A stretch of 8,180 bases of DNA from JBJTIF01 sp046094825. GTDB lineage: Bacteria; Actinomycetota; UBA4738; HRBIN12. The notes below the pieces were generated by a model. The model saw nothing but the letters and a program-made list of their open reading frames with translations, was not told the origin of the DNA and made no database searches. Made by a program: the position numbers and the translations under genes. The first letter of the stretch is position 1. Each line of letters opens with the position of its first letter. This document shows, one piece after another, positions 1 through 7,863 of this stretch. Location: the NCBI GenBank assembly GCA_046094825.1, contig JBJTIF010000008.1:1-8180 (forward strand). Direction: 5' to 3'.

Positions 1-917
1 CGCGGAGGGGACCCCGTGCGCACCGGGTAGCGCACGCCGGAGCCCCCCTCCCCCCCCCCCCACCTCCCCTCGCCGGCGGCGCGGACCCGCCCCCCCGCCG
101 AGCGCTCCACGAACCGCGGCGCGCCGCGCATCTCGCCGAGCCCGTCCGGGCCGACGTACGCATCGCCCGGGAGCCCGGGCGAGAACGCCGCGAACATCGT
201 CGGGAGCGCACCCTGTGCAGCAGGCTGCGCGAGGACGCGGTTCGCGACCGCGACGACCGCAGCGCCGGCGCGGCCGTAGCGCATCCGGGGAGCGACGCCT
301 TGGAGGTTCGTCGCCGCGTAGCCCGGGTGCACCGCGACCGCGGTGACCGCGTCGCCCTTCGCCTGGAGCCGGCGCTGCAACTCCGAGGTGAAGAGGAGGT
401 TCGCGAGCTTGCTCTGCGCGTACGCGCCCCAGGCGCGGTACCGCCGCTCGCCCATCAGATCGTCGAACGCGATCGTGCCGCGCCTGTGGAGGTTGCTCGA
501 CACGGTGACGACCCGCGCGCCTGGCCGCTCCCGGAGCGACCCGAGGAGCAGCCCCGTGAGCGCGAAGTGCCCGAGGTGGTTCGTGCCGAACTGCATCTCG
601 AAGCCGTCCGCCGTCTCGCGGCGCGGGATCGCCATGACCCCGGCGTTGTTCACGAGGATGTCGAGCCCGCCGCTCCACCGCGACGCGAACGCGCGCACCG
701 ACGCGAGGCTCGCGAGGTCGAGCTCCTCGACCCGCACCGCGCCCGCGATGCGCGCCGCCGCGGCCTCCCCGCGTTCGCGCGAGCGGACGGCGAGCGTCAC
801 CTCCGCGCCGCGCGCCGCGAAGGCCCGCGCCGCCTCGAACCCGATGCCGCTGTTCGCCCCCGTGACGACGACGCGTCGCCCGGTGAGGTCCGGCAGATCC
901 GCCTCGGTCCAGCCCAC
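1..917 (-). CDS. Short-chain dehydrogenase/reductase (SDR), C-terminus at the window edge
   Basis: NAD(P)-dependent oxidoreductase of the classical SDR superfamily, retinol-dehydrogenase-like subgroup; the substrate cannot be read from the sequence. In order it shows the Rossmann cofactor motif TGANSGIG (residues 19-26), Arg45 after strand 2 (suggests NADP(H) preference), NNAG (90-93), Asn113, the catalytic Ser at 140/141, and YxxxK with Tyr166 and Lys170. The start is a GTG at 917, chosen because GGAGGT at 923-928 lies 5 nt upstream and the Rossmann strand begins about 13 residues in. It lies 17 bp downstream of the MMPL transporter gene, so co-transcription is likely. 305 codons are visible with no stop; the family normally ends just after the GVRYPV-like segment seen near position 22, so little is missing. 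The last ~30 residues are abnormal: Gly-rich where the family has a conserved WEVSEELTGVRY-like helix (see findings). Family assignment is sure, the specific function is not. Confidence 0.9.
   Translation of the reverse strand, partial: MGWTEADLPDLTGRRVVVTGANSGIGFEAARAFAARGAEVTLAVRSRERGEAAAARIAGAVRVEELDLASLASVRAFASRWSGGLDILVNNAGVMAIPRRETADGFEMQFGTNHLGHFALTGLLLGSLRERPGARVVTVSSNLHRRGTIAFDDLMGERRYRAWGAYAQSKLANLLFTSELQRRLQAKGDAVTAVAVHPGYAATNLQGVAPRMRYGRAGAAVVAVANRVLAQPAAQGALPTMFAAFSPGLPGDAYVGPDGLGEMRGAPRFVERSAGGRVRAAGEGRWGGGEGGSGVRYPVRTGSPP
43..61. repeat. Poly-C/poly-G tract inside the SDR C-terminal coding region
   Basis: The plus strand has six C (43-48), one T, then twelve C (50-61); a third run of seven C lies at 90-96. 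On the coding (minus) strand this reads as glycine codons. The reading frame stays open through it. It is either a sequencing/assembly artefact or, less likely, a slippage-prone homopolymer (see findings). Confidence 0.85.
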
Positions 918-922
918 GTCCG

Positions 923-928
923 ACCTCC
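923..928 (-). promoter_or_regulatory. Ribosome binding site of the SDR gene
   Basis: GGAGGT on the minus strand, 5 nt before the GTG at 917. It supports the GTG start and lies in the short gap after the stop of the upstream MMPL gene. Confidence 0.7.
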
Positions 929-934
929 GTCCGC

Positions 935-3502
935 TCACCGCACGCGCTCGGATGCCGGTCCCTCGACGTGGAGTTCGGGGAGCCAGCGGAGCCAGCGCGG
1001 GAGGTACCAGTTGCGGTCTCCGAGGAGCCGCATGGACGCCGGCACGAGGATCGACCGGACGATCGTCGCGTCGAGGAAGATCGCGACCGCGAGCCCGAAG
1101 CCCATCTGCTGGAGCGGACCGAGTCGGCCGGACGCGAAGGCCGTGAACACCGCGACCATGATGAGTGCCGCGCCGGTGATGATGCCCGCCGTCGTCCGCA
1201 GGCCGTACGCGACGGATTCGGCGTTGTCCCGCGTGCGGTCGAACTCCTCGCGGATCCGCGTGAGCATGAACACGTGGTAGTCCATCGAGAGCCCGAACAG
1301 GATCGAGAAGAGGAAGAGCGGCAGCCACGCCTCGATCGCCTCGACCTGCCGGAACTGGAACCCGATCGCGTTGAAGAACCCGATCCCGACGCCCTCTTGG
1401 AACACGAGCGTCACCGCGCCGTACGCGGCGCCGACGGACAGGAGGTTCATGAGGATCGCCTTGATCGGCAGGACGATCGATCGGAACACCACGGTGAGGA
1501 GGATGAACGACAGCCCGAGGACGAACGCGAACACCGGCACCTGCGCGTCGTCGGCGATCGCGAGGAAGTCCGTGAAGTAGGCCGTCTCGCCGCCGACGAG
1601 CACCTCGGCGCGATCGCCGACGACGCCGGGGAGCTCCTCGCGGAGGTCCCGGACGGTCTGGAACGCCGCGTCCGTCGCGGGGTCGCCGTTCAGGTACGCC
1701 TGGACGAGCACGATGCCCGAGGACGGCGCGGCGTCGACGCGCGAGGCGTCGGCGAGCTGCGGGTGCTCGGCGATCCGCGCCTGGACCGCGGCGACGGCCT
1801 CGCCGAACGCCGGGCCCTCGACCTCCTCGCCCCGCAGGACGATCTCGATCGGCTGCGTCGTGCCCCCGGAGAACTGCTCCGCGAGCAGGACGAACGCGGC
1901 CTTCGACTCGAACTCGTCCGGGAGCGTCGTGATGTTCTGCGACGTCCCGCGGTTCAGTTGGAAGTACTGGCTGCCGAGGCCGCCGAGGATCGCGATCGCG
2001 ACGAGGAGGAACACGACCGGTCGCGCCATGACGCGGTTCGTGATCCGGTCCCAGAAGCCGCCCTTCGGGTCGTGATCGGCGTCGACGCGGGCGCGCTTCG
2101 AGAGCGCCGGCCAGTTCACCCGGTCGCCGAGGATCGCGAGGATCGCCGGCAGGAGCGTCATCGAGGCGCCGATCGCGAAGATCGTCACCGTCACCGCCCC
2201 GACCCCGAGGCTCTGGAAGATCGTGCTCGGGACGAAGAGCATCCCGAGGAGCGCCAGGACGACCGTCACGCCGCTGAAGAACACGGCGCGGTTCGCGGTC
2301 GCGCCCGCCATCCCGATCGCCTCGAGCTTCTCGCGACCGCGGCGGCGTTCCTCGCGGTAGCGCGACACGATGAACAGCGAGTAGTCGATGCCGACCGCGA
2401 GCCCGATCATCGAGACCATGTTCGTCACGAAGAGGTTGAACTCGAGGAACTGCCCGAGGAGCGCGACCGCACCGAGCGCGATGCCGATCGCGAAGAGCCC
2501 CATGACGATCGGCACGATCGCCGCGACGACCGCGGCGAACACCGCGATGAGGACGACGAGCGCGATCCCGAGGCCGAACGCCTCACCGCGCCGGAGGTCC
2601 TCCTCCGAGACCTTCGCGAAGTCCACGAAGATGAGCGGGCGGCCCGCGACCTCGACGGTGAGGTCCTCGGTCGTCGCATCGTGGGCGAGTTCGCGGAAGC
2701 GTTCGAGCGTTGCCTCGTCGGTGTCCGCGGGTTGGACGGGGATGAGCACGGTGCTCCGGTCCTGCGAGATCGTCCCCTCCGCCGCCACGAGGACCGCGTA
2801 CGGCGTCACGGGAGGCGACGCGAGCGCGTCACCCGCGGCATCCGCGACGGCGGTCGCGATCGCCTGCGTCGCCGACGGGAGCGCGTCCGCGGAGGCACCG
2901 GGCTCCGGCACGGACACGACGACGAACGCCTCGGGGATGTCGGTCCCGGCCGGCGGCGGCGTCGTCTGCTGCGCGCGCGCCGCGAACTCGATCGGCGTGA
3001 GCACCTCGACGGTCGCGTCCGACGGGGCGGCGGCGGTCGCCGCGGCACCGATGTCGGCGAGGACGGCGCCGTCCGGGGACGCGAGCTGGACGGCGATCGC
3101 CGCCGCCCCGTCGGGGAGCAGGAGCGCCTGCCCCTGGCCCCGGATGTCGAGGTAGGAGGAGACGGGTCCGCCGACCACGTCGTCGCCGAGCGCGCGGATC
3201 TCCTCGGTGAGCGAGGCGATCGCCGCCTGGAAGGCCGGATCGTCGGCCGCCCCGGGCGCGCCCTGCGCGAGGACGAAGAGGGAGTCCTCCGCGCCGCTGC
3301 GGTCCGGGAAGGCCGCGTCGAGCGCCTCCTGCACCTGCACCGACTGCGGACGGTTCGTGAATTCGATGTCCTGGGTGAGGACCCCGTCGAGCAGCCGCTG
3401 CGTCACGAGGCCCATCGCCACGAGGAGGAGCACCCAGATGATCACCGTCCGCCACGGGTGCCGGCTGCTCGCGCGGGCGATCGACTCGGGGTTCAGGCGC
3501 AT
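935..3502 (-). CDS. MMPL/RND-family membrane transporter
   Basis: 855-aa inner-membrane transporter of the MMPL branch of the RND superfamily. These proteins use the proton gradient to move lipids or other hydrophobic molecules to the outer face of the membrane; the cargo here is unknown. The layout is the classical duplicated one: TM1 near 18-37, a large external loop (38-305), TM2-6 (about 307-457), TM7 near 494-512, a second external loop (513-653), and TM8-12 (about 655-823). The paired charged motifs of the proton relay are present: GIDYS with Asp373-Tyr374 in TM4 and SMDYHVF with Asp741-Tyr742 in TM10, each followed by a basic segment (RYREE, RIREE). The C-terminus RNWYLPRWL is typical of the family. 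The ATG at 3502 is preceded by GGAAGGA and starts right before TM1; an in-frame ATG at 3874 is rejected. It heads a likely operon with the SDR and is divergent from the lipoprotein gene. Length is complete, with no truncation. Confidence 0.96.
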   Translation of the reverse strand: MRLNPESIARASSRHPWRTVIIWVLLLVAMGLVTQRLLDGVLTQDIEFTNRPQSVQVQEALDAAFPDRSGAEDSLFVLAQGAPGAADDPAFQAAIASLTEEIRALGDDVVGGPVSSYLDIRGQGQALLLPDGAAAIAVQLASPDGAVLADIGAAATAAAPSDATVEVLTPIEFAARAQQTTPPPAGTDIPEAFVVVSVPEPGASADALPSATQAIATAVADAAGDALASPPVTPYAVLVAAEGTISQDRSTVLIPVQPADTDEATLERFRELAHDATTEDLTVEVAGRPLIFVDFAKVSEEDLRRGEAFGLGIALVVLIAVFAAVVAAIVPIVMGLFAIGIALGAVALLGQFLEFNLFVTNMVSMIGLAVGIDYSLFIVSRYREERRRGREKLEAIGMAGATANRAVFFSGVTVVLALLGMLFVPSTIFQSLGVGAVTVTIFAIGASMTLLPAILAILGDRVNWPALSKRARVDADHDPKGGFWDRITNRVMARPVVFLLVAIAILGGLGSQYFQLNRGTSQNITTLPDEFESKAAFVLLAEQFSGGTTQPIEIVLRGEEVEGPAFGEAVAAVQARIAEHPQLADASRVDAAPSSGIVLVQAYLNGDPATDAAFQTVRDLREELPGVVGDRAEVLVGGETAYFTDFLAIADDAQVPVFAFVLGLSFILLTVVFRSIVLPIKAILMNLLSVGAAYGAVTLVFQEGVGIGFFNAIGFQFRQVEAIEAWLPLFLFSILFGLSMDYHVFMLTRIREEFDRTRDNAESVAYGLRTTAGIITGAALIMVAVFTAFASGRLGPLQQMGFGLAVAIFLDATIVRSILVPASMRLLGDRNWYLPRWLRWLPELHVEGPASERVR

Positions 3503-3507
3503 CGAGG

Positions 3508-3514
3508 TCCTTCC
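3508..3514 (-). promoter_or_regulatory. Ribosome binding site of the MMPL gene
   Basis: GGAAGGA on the minus strand, 5 nt before the ATG at 3502. It decides the start against the in-frame ATG at 3874, which would add 124 non-family residues antisense to the lipoprotein gene. Confidence 0.7.
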
Positions 3515-3590
3515 GGTCCCGGGGTGCCCGGCCGGATGGCGCGGGCGTTCCTCCAGCATCCCCGCTCGGCGGGGGGTCGTCATCCCCTCG

Positions 3591-3617
3591 GGAACCGGGA
3601 CGCCCCTCCCGGACGTC
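3591..3617 (+). promoter_or_regulatory. Possible ECF-sigma-like promoter for the lipoprotein gene
   Basis: GGAACC (3591-3596), a 17-nt spacer, then CGTC (3614-3617). This resembles the GGAAC / CGTC elements of extracytoplasmic-function sigma factors. It would give a leader of roughly 75-80 nt before the ATG at 3702. Only nine specified bases support it, and G-rich spacers produce such matches by chance, so it is tentative. I found no good house-keeping -35/-10 pair in this 199-bp divergent spacer on either strand. Confidence 0.25.
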
Positions 3618-3686
3618 GGACAGGCGTTCGGAGAGGATGTCGTTCGACGGGGGCGATCCGGCAGGACGCCTCCGGAGACGCCCGAG

Positions 3687-3693
3687 AGGAAGG
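3687..3693 (+). promoter_or_regulatory. Ribosome binding site of the lipoprotein gene
   Basis: AGGAAGG, 8 nt before the ATG at 3702. It places the start directly at a signal peptide, although the frame stays open upstream to 3207. Confidence 0.65.
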
Positions 3694-3701
3694 CGGACAG
3701 G

Positions 3702-4559
3702 ATGCGGAGGCTGCTCGCGCTCGTGGGGATCCTGGCGGTCATGACGACCGCGTGCGGTCGGCTCGAGGACGGCGGCGCCGGCTCGGACGGCATCGCGTAC
3801 CCGACCGGCCCCGACGACATCGTGCTGCAGGTCGCGGTCGGCGGAGGCTTCGTGATGCCCTCGTACGCGCTCACCGCGTTCCCGACGTTCTCCCTCTTCG
3901 GCGACGGGCGCCTCGTCGCCGTCGGGCCGCAGGTCGCGATCTACCCGCCGCCCGCGTTCCCCTCGCTCTGGCAGCAGCGCCTCACCCCCGACGCCGTGAC
4001 GGCGCTCCTCGAGGAGGCGCGCCAGCTCGGCGTCTTCGACGACCTCGTCCTCGACGACTTCTGCGGCGTCGCCGACGTCGGGACGACGACGATCGTCGCG
4101 GTCGCGGACGGCGTCCGCCACCAGTCGAGCGTCTACGCGCTCGGGATGGACACGTCGATGTGCCAGGACGACGTCGCCGCGCGCGATCGGCTCACGCAGT
4201 TCGTGAACCGGCTCTCCGACCTCTCGTGGCTGCCGGAGGGCTCCGTCGGCGAGCCCGAGCCCTACGCGTTCGACGCGCTCGCGATCGTCGCCGAGCCCTA
4301 CGGTGAGGGCGACCCGTCGCTCCCGCAGCAGGAGGTCGCGTGGCCGCTCGCGACGTCACCCGGCGACTTCGCCGAGGTCGGCGAGGGGCTCGCGCTGCGG
4401 TGCGGCACGATCACGGGGGCAGACCTCGACGCGCTCCGCCCGTTGCTCGAGGCATCGAACCAGCTCACGCCGTGGGCGGCGGGCGGCGAGACGTTCCGGC
4501 TGACGCTCCGACCGCTCCTGCCGGACGAGCCGGACTGCGCGGCGCTCGGGGCGCTCTGA
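3702..4559 (+). CDS. Exported, probably lipid-anchored protein of unknown function
   Basis: 285 aa. The N-terminus is a short bacterial signal peptide: basic MRR, a hydrophobic core LLALVGILAVM, then TTAC with Cys18 as the likely lipidated residue. The position -3 residue is Thr rather than the usual Leu/Val/Ile, so the lipobox is imperfect; a secreted protein with an unmodified Cys is the alternative. After a Gly/Asp-rich linker, residues about 38-175 contain an aromatic, beta-like region with FSLFGDGRLVAVGPQVAIYPPP, resembling uncharacterised actinobacterial exported proteins as far as I recall. Four further cysteines (121, 154, 234, 279) could form two disulfides, fitting an extracytoplasmic site. 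No catalytic motif is recognised. The gene is divergent from the MMPL transporter (199-bp spacer), hinting at a shared envelope role, and its stop lies 9 bp from the helicase stop. The coding call is firm, the function unknown. Confidence 0.85.
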   Translation: MRRLLALVGILAVMTTACGRLEDGGAGSDGIAYPTGPDDIVLQVAVGGGFVMPSYALTAFPTFSLFGDGRLVAVGPQVAIYPPPAFPSLWQQRLTPDAVTALLEEARQLGVFDDLVLDDFCGVADVGTTTIVAVADGVRHQSSVYALGMDTSMCQDDVAARDRLTQFVNRLSDLSWLPEGSVGEPEPYAFDALAIVAEPYGEGDPSLPQQEVAWPLATSPGDFAEVGEGLALRCGTITGADLDALRPLLEASNQLTPWAAGGETFRLTLRPLLPDEPDCAALGAL

Positions 4560-4568
4560 CCGACGAGA

Positions 4569-4578
<10 letters not shown>
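4551..4578. terminator. Imperfect inverted repeat between convergent genes
   Basis: GCGC-T-CTGA, a 9-nt loop, then TCAG-CG-GCGC. The arms contain the TGA stop codons of both the lipoprotein and the helicase genes. It could act as a small bidirectional terminator for the convergent pair, but it has a 1x2 internal loop and no T tract, so support is weak. Confidence 0.2.
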
Positions 4579-5762
<1,184 letters not shown>

Positions 5763-5771
5763 CTGGTCGTG

Positions 5772-5779
5772 CTCCTTCC
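5772..5779 (-). promoter_or_regulatory. Ribosome binding site of the helicase gene
   Basis: GGAAGGAG on the minus strand, 9 nt before the ATG at 5762; the strongest SD in the window. It abuts the palindrome at 5780-5793, which can fold so that its first two G bases are paired. Confidence 0.75.
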
Positions 5780-5793
5780 GCGGCACGTGCCGC
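5780..5793. promoter_or_regulatory. Perfect 14-bp palindrome next to the helicase ribosome site
   Basis: GCGGCACGTGCCGC is identical on both strands. As RNA from the minus strand it forms five G-C pairs around an ACGU loop, extended by a U-G and a C-G pair that take up the first two G of the SD. As DNA it could be an operator for a dimeric regulator. The palindrome is certain; a regulatory role is inference from its position. Confidence 0.45.
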
Positions 5794-5916
5794 AGGGTCA
5801 ACCGGGGGAGGTTCCGCACCCGGGACCGGGGAAGGCGACCAGGACGTGAAACCTCACGGGGCGACGACGCCGCCCTTGGAAGGAGAGCCTACCAGCGGGG
5901 GCAGACGCGGACCCGC

Positions 5917-5936
5917 AGGCGCGCGGAAGGGCGCCT
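5917..5936 (-). terminator. Possible terminator hairpin at the transketolase stop
   Basis: AGGCGC, an 8-nt loop, then GCGCCT: a perfect 6-bp GC-rich stem starting at the last base of the transketolase TGA. No T tract follows, so it would be an atypical terminator of the kind proposed for high-GC bacteria. If real, it separates the transketolase from the helicase. Confidence 0.3.
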
Positions 5937-7771
5937 CAGCCGAGCAGCTCGCGCACGCGGGCGGCGATCCGTCCGCGGGAGATGCCGGCCCACTCGCGGA
6001 GCTCCTCCGGGGCGCCCGACCCGGGCATCCCGGTCACCCCGATCTTCGCGACGCGACCGGACAGCGGGCCGGTTGCCGCGAGCGCCTCGAGCACCGCGTC
6101 GCCGAGTCCACCCTCGACCCAGTGGTCCTCGACCGTCACGACGAGCCCGGTCTCCTCGAGGGCACGACGGAGCGTCGCCGTGTCGATCGGCTTCACCGAG
6201 TAGCAGTCGATGACGCGGACCGCGACGCCCTCCGCGGAGAGGTCGGCGGCGGCGGCGAGGCACTCGTGGAGGGTGATGCCGGCGCCGACGAGCGTCACCC
6301 GCGCGCCGCCGCCGCCGACCTCGTGGACCTTGCTGCCGCCGATCGGGAACGCGTCCGTCGAGCCGTAGAGCGCCGGGGTCTTCTCCCGCGTCGACCGCAG
6401 GTACGAGATGCCCGAGCGATCGGCCATCGCGGCGACGAGCGCGGCCGTCGCGTTGCCGTCCGACGGGTAGAGGACCGTCGACCCGTGGACCGCTCGCATC
6501 ATCGCGAGGTCCTCGAGCGCCATCTGCGACGGGCCGTCCTCGCCGATCGAGACCCCCGCGTGCGATCCGCAGAGCCGGATGTCCGCGCGGCTGATCGCCG
6601 CCATGCGGATGAAGTCGTACGCGCGGGTGAGGAACGCCGCGAACGTCGCGGCGAACGGGACCTTCCCGAGGACCTGCAGCCCCACCGCCGCTCCGACCAT
6701 CGCCTGCTCCGCGATGTAGGTCTCGACGAAGCGTCCCGGGGCGACCTTCTCGAAGTCCTCGGTGTACGTCGAGTTCGCGACCTCCGCGTCGAGCGCGACG
6801 ACCTCGGGCCGCGCGGCGAGCGCGGCGAGCGCCTCACCGAAGGCCTTCCGCGTCGCGATCGCGACGCCGTCGTACGTCGGGAGCTCGACGCGGCCGTCGG
6901 CCGCCGGTGGTGGCGCCCACGCCGGTGGCGCGAGCGGCGTCACGCGGACGTCCCGCGGACCCCCGAGTTCGGCGATCGCCCGGTCGGCCTCCTCGGCCGA
7001 GAGCGTCTTGCCGTGCCACCCCGGCTTGTCCGCGAGGAACGAGACGCCGTGCCCCTTCTCGGTCCGCGCGACGATGCACGTGAGCGCGCCCGAGGACTCG
7101 GCCTCGGTGTACGCCGCGTCGATCGCGGCGACGTCGTGGCCGTCGATCTCCACCGCGTGCCAACCGAACGCCTCCGCGCGACGCGCGTACGCCGCGCCGT
7201 CCCAGCCGAGCGCCGTCGCGCCGCGCTGGCCGAGGCGGTTCATGTCGATGATGCCGATGAGGTTCGTGAGGCCGAGGTTCGCCGCGACCGCCATCGCCTC
7301 CCACACCGATCCCTCGGCGACCTCGGAGTCGCCCATGAGCGTCCACACGCGGCCGGGCGCGGCATCGAGGCGGAGCGCGAGCGCGACCCCGACGGCGATC
7401 GGGAGCCCCTGCCCGAGCGACCCCGTCGCGACGTCGACCCACGGCATGCCGGGCACCGGCACGGGGTGGCCCTGGATCGGGCTCCCCATCCGGCGGAACG
7501 ACAGGAGCTGCGCGTCGTCGATCGCGCCGATCGCCTTCAGCACCGAGAACATGAGCGGCGAGGCGTGGCCCTTCGACAGGACGAACCGATCGTTCGCCGG
7601 TGACGCGGGGTCGGCGACGTCGAGCCGCAGGTGCCCGTCGTAGAGGACCGCGAGCAGGTGCGCCGCGGAGAGCGAGGAGGTCGGGTGGCCCGATCCGGCC
7701 GCCGTGGAGGAGCGGATCGAATCGACCGCGAGCGAGCGCGCGAGGTCGTCCCAGCGTTGCGTGCGATCCAT
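5936..7771 (-). CDS. tkt: Transketolase, short animal-type form
   Basis: 611-aa thiamine-diphosphate enzyme that transfers two-carbon ketol units between sugar phosphates in the non-oxidative pentose phosphate pathway; a cytoplasmic homodimer in relatives. It resembles the animal TKT (about 620 aa) more than the ~660-aa E. coli type. Matching segments: SGHPTS (His29), NDRFVLSKGHASP (His69), DVATGSLGQGL, the ThDP/Mg motif GDSE...EGSVWEAM (Asp148) with NRLG (Asn178), AFGWHA, GWHGK (His253), IATRKA, YIAEQ (catalytic Glu355), and the nearly invariant stretch LCGSHAGVSIGEDGPSQMALEDLAM (400-424). ThDP-binding, pyrimidine and C-terminal domains are all present and fused. The residue after GD is Ser, where animal and E. 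coli enzymes have Gly. The ATG at 7771 follows a G-rich SD-like GGGGGAG 4 nt upstream. It is divergent from the small basic protein gene and upstream of the helicase. A dihydroxyacetone synthase or other ketolase is less likely given the match. Confidence 0.95.
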   Translation of the reverse strand: MDRTQRWDDLARSLAVDSIRSSTAAGSGHPTSSLSAAHLLAVLYDGHLRLDVADPASPANDRFVLSKGHASPLMFSVLKAIGAIDDAQLLSFRRMGSPIQGHPVPVPGMPWVDVATGSLGQGLPIAVGVALALRLDAAPGRVWTLMGDSEVAEGSVWEAMAVAANLGLTNLIGIIDMNRLGQRGATALGWDGAAYARRAEAFGWHAVEIDGHDVAAIDAAYTEAESSGALTCIVARTEKGHGVSFLADKPGWHGKTLSAEEADRAIAELGGPRDVRVTPLAPPAWAPPPAADGRVELPTYDGVAIATRKAFGEALAALAARPEVVALDAEVANSTYTEDFEKVAPGRFVETYIAEQAMVGAAVGLQVLGKVPFAATFAAFLTRAYDFIRMAAISRADIRLCGSHAGVSIGEDGPSQMALEDLAMMRAVHGSTVLYPSDGNATAALVAAMADRSGISYLRSTREKTPALYGSTDAFPIGGSKVHEVGGGGARVTLVGAGITLHECLAAAADLSAEGVAVRVIDCYSVKPIDTATLRRALEETGLVVTVEDHWVEGGLGDAVLEALAATGPLSGRVAKIGVTGMPGSGAPEELREWAGISRGRIAARVRELLG

Positions 7772-7813
7772 GCGACTCCCCCCGATCCCGCCGACGGGTC
7801 CGCCGACAGGGCG

Positions 7814-7819
7814 ATTATG
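7814..7819 (-). promoter_or_regulatory. Possible -10 element for the transketolase gene
   Basis: CATAAT on the minus strand, one base off TATAAT, stands out as AT-rich in a very GC-rich 92-bp divergent spacer. It would give a leader of about 35-40 nt. No convincing -35 lies 16-18 nt upstream. Confidence 0.35.
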
Positions 7820-7845
7820 ACGGCTCCCGTCCGGCCGCGTGCCTC

Positions 7846-7854
7846 TGGTAGCCT
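7846..7854 (+). promoter_or_regulatory. Possible extended -10 element for the small basic protein gene
   Basis: TGGTAGCCT matches the TGnTAnnnT pattern of an extended -10, ending 9 nt before the ATG at 7864. Transcription would start at or next to the ATG, giving a leaderless mRNA, which agrees with the absence of any SD. No -35 is visible. TATGAC at 7816-7821 is an alternative -10. Confidence 0.35.
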
Positions 7855-7863
7855 TCGCCTCCC

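Noticed and set aside
3503..3874. 124-residue N-terminal extension of the MMPL protein from an ATG at 3874
   Set aside because: The extension is Pro/Ser/Arg-rich, unlike MMPL N-termini, and runs antisense into the lipoprotein gene. A good SD precedes the ATG at 3502.
2829..4121. Minus-strand open frame of 430 codons spanning the MMPL/lipoprotein boundary
   Set aside because: It overlaps two well-supported genes in the wrong frame and has Arg/Gly/Asp-dominated content.
968..4306. Very long plus-strand open frame (1112 codons) antisense to the MMPL gene
   Set aside because: Its translation is almost only Arg, Asp, Glu, Gly and His, as expected opposite a GC-rich gene. The minus strand encodes a complete MMPL protein with all family motifs.
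5796..5801. TTGACC on the minus strand as a -35 box for the helicase
   Set aside because: A -10 at the right spacing would fall on the SD, and nothing there resembles TATAAT.
5763..5819. 19-residue N-terminal extension of the helicase from an ATG at 5819
   Set aside because: It would translate through the palindrome and the strong SD; the ATG at 5762 fits the normal distance to the Q motif.
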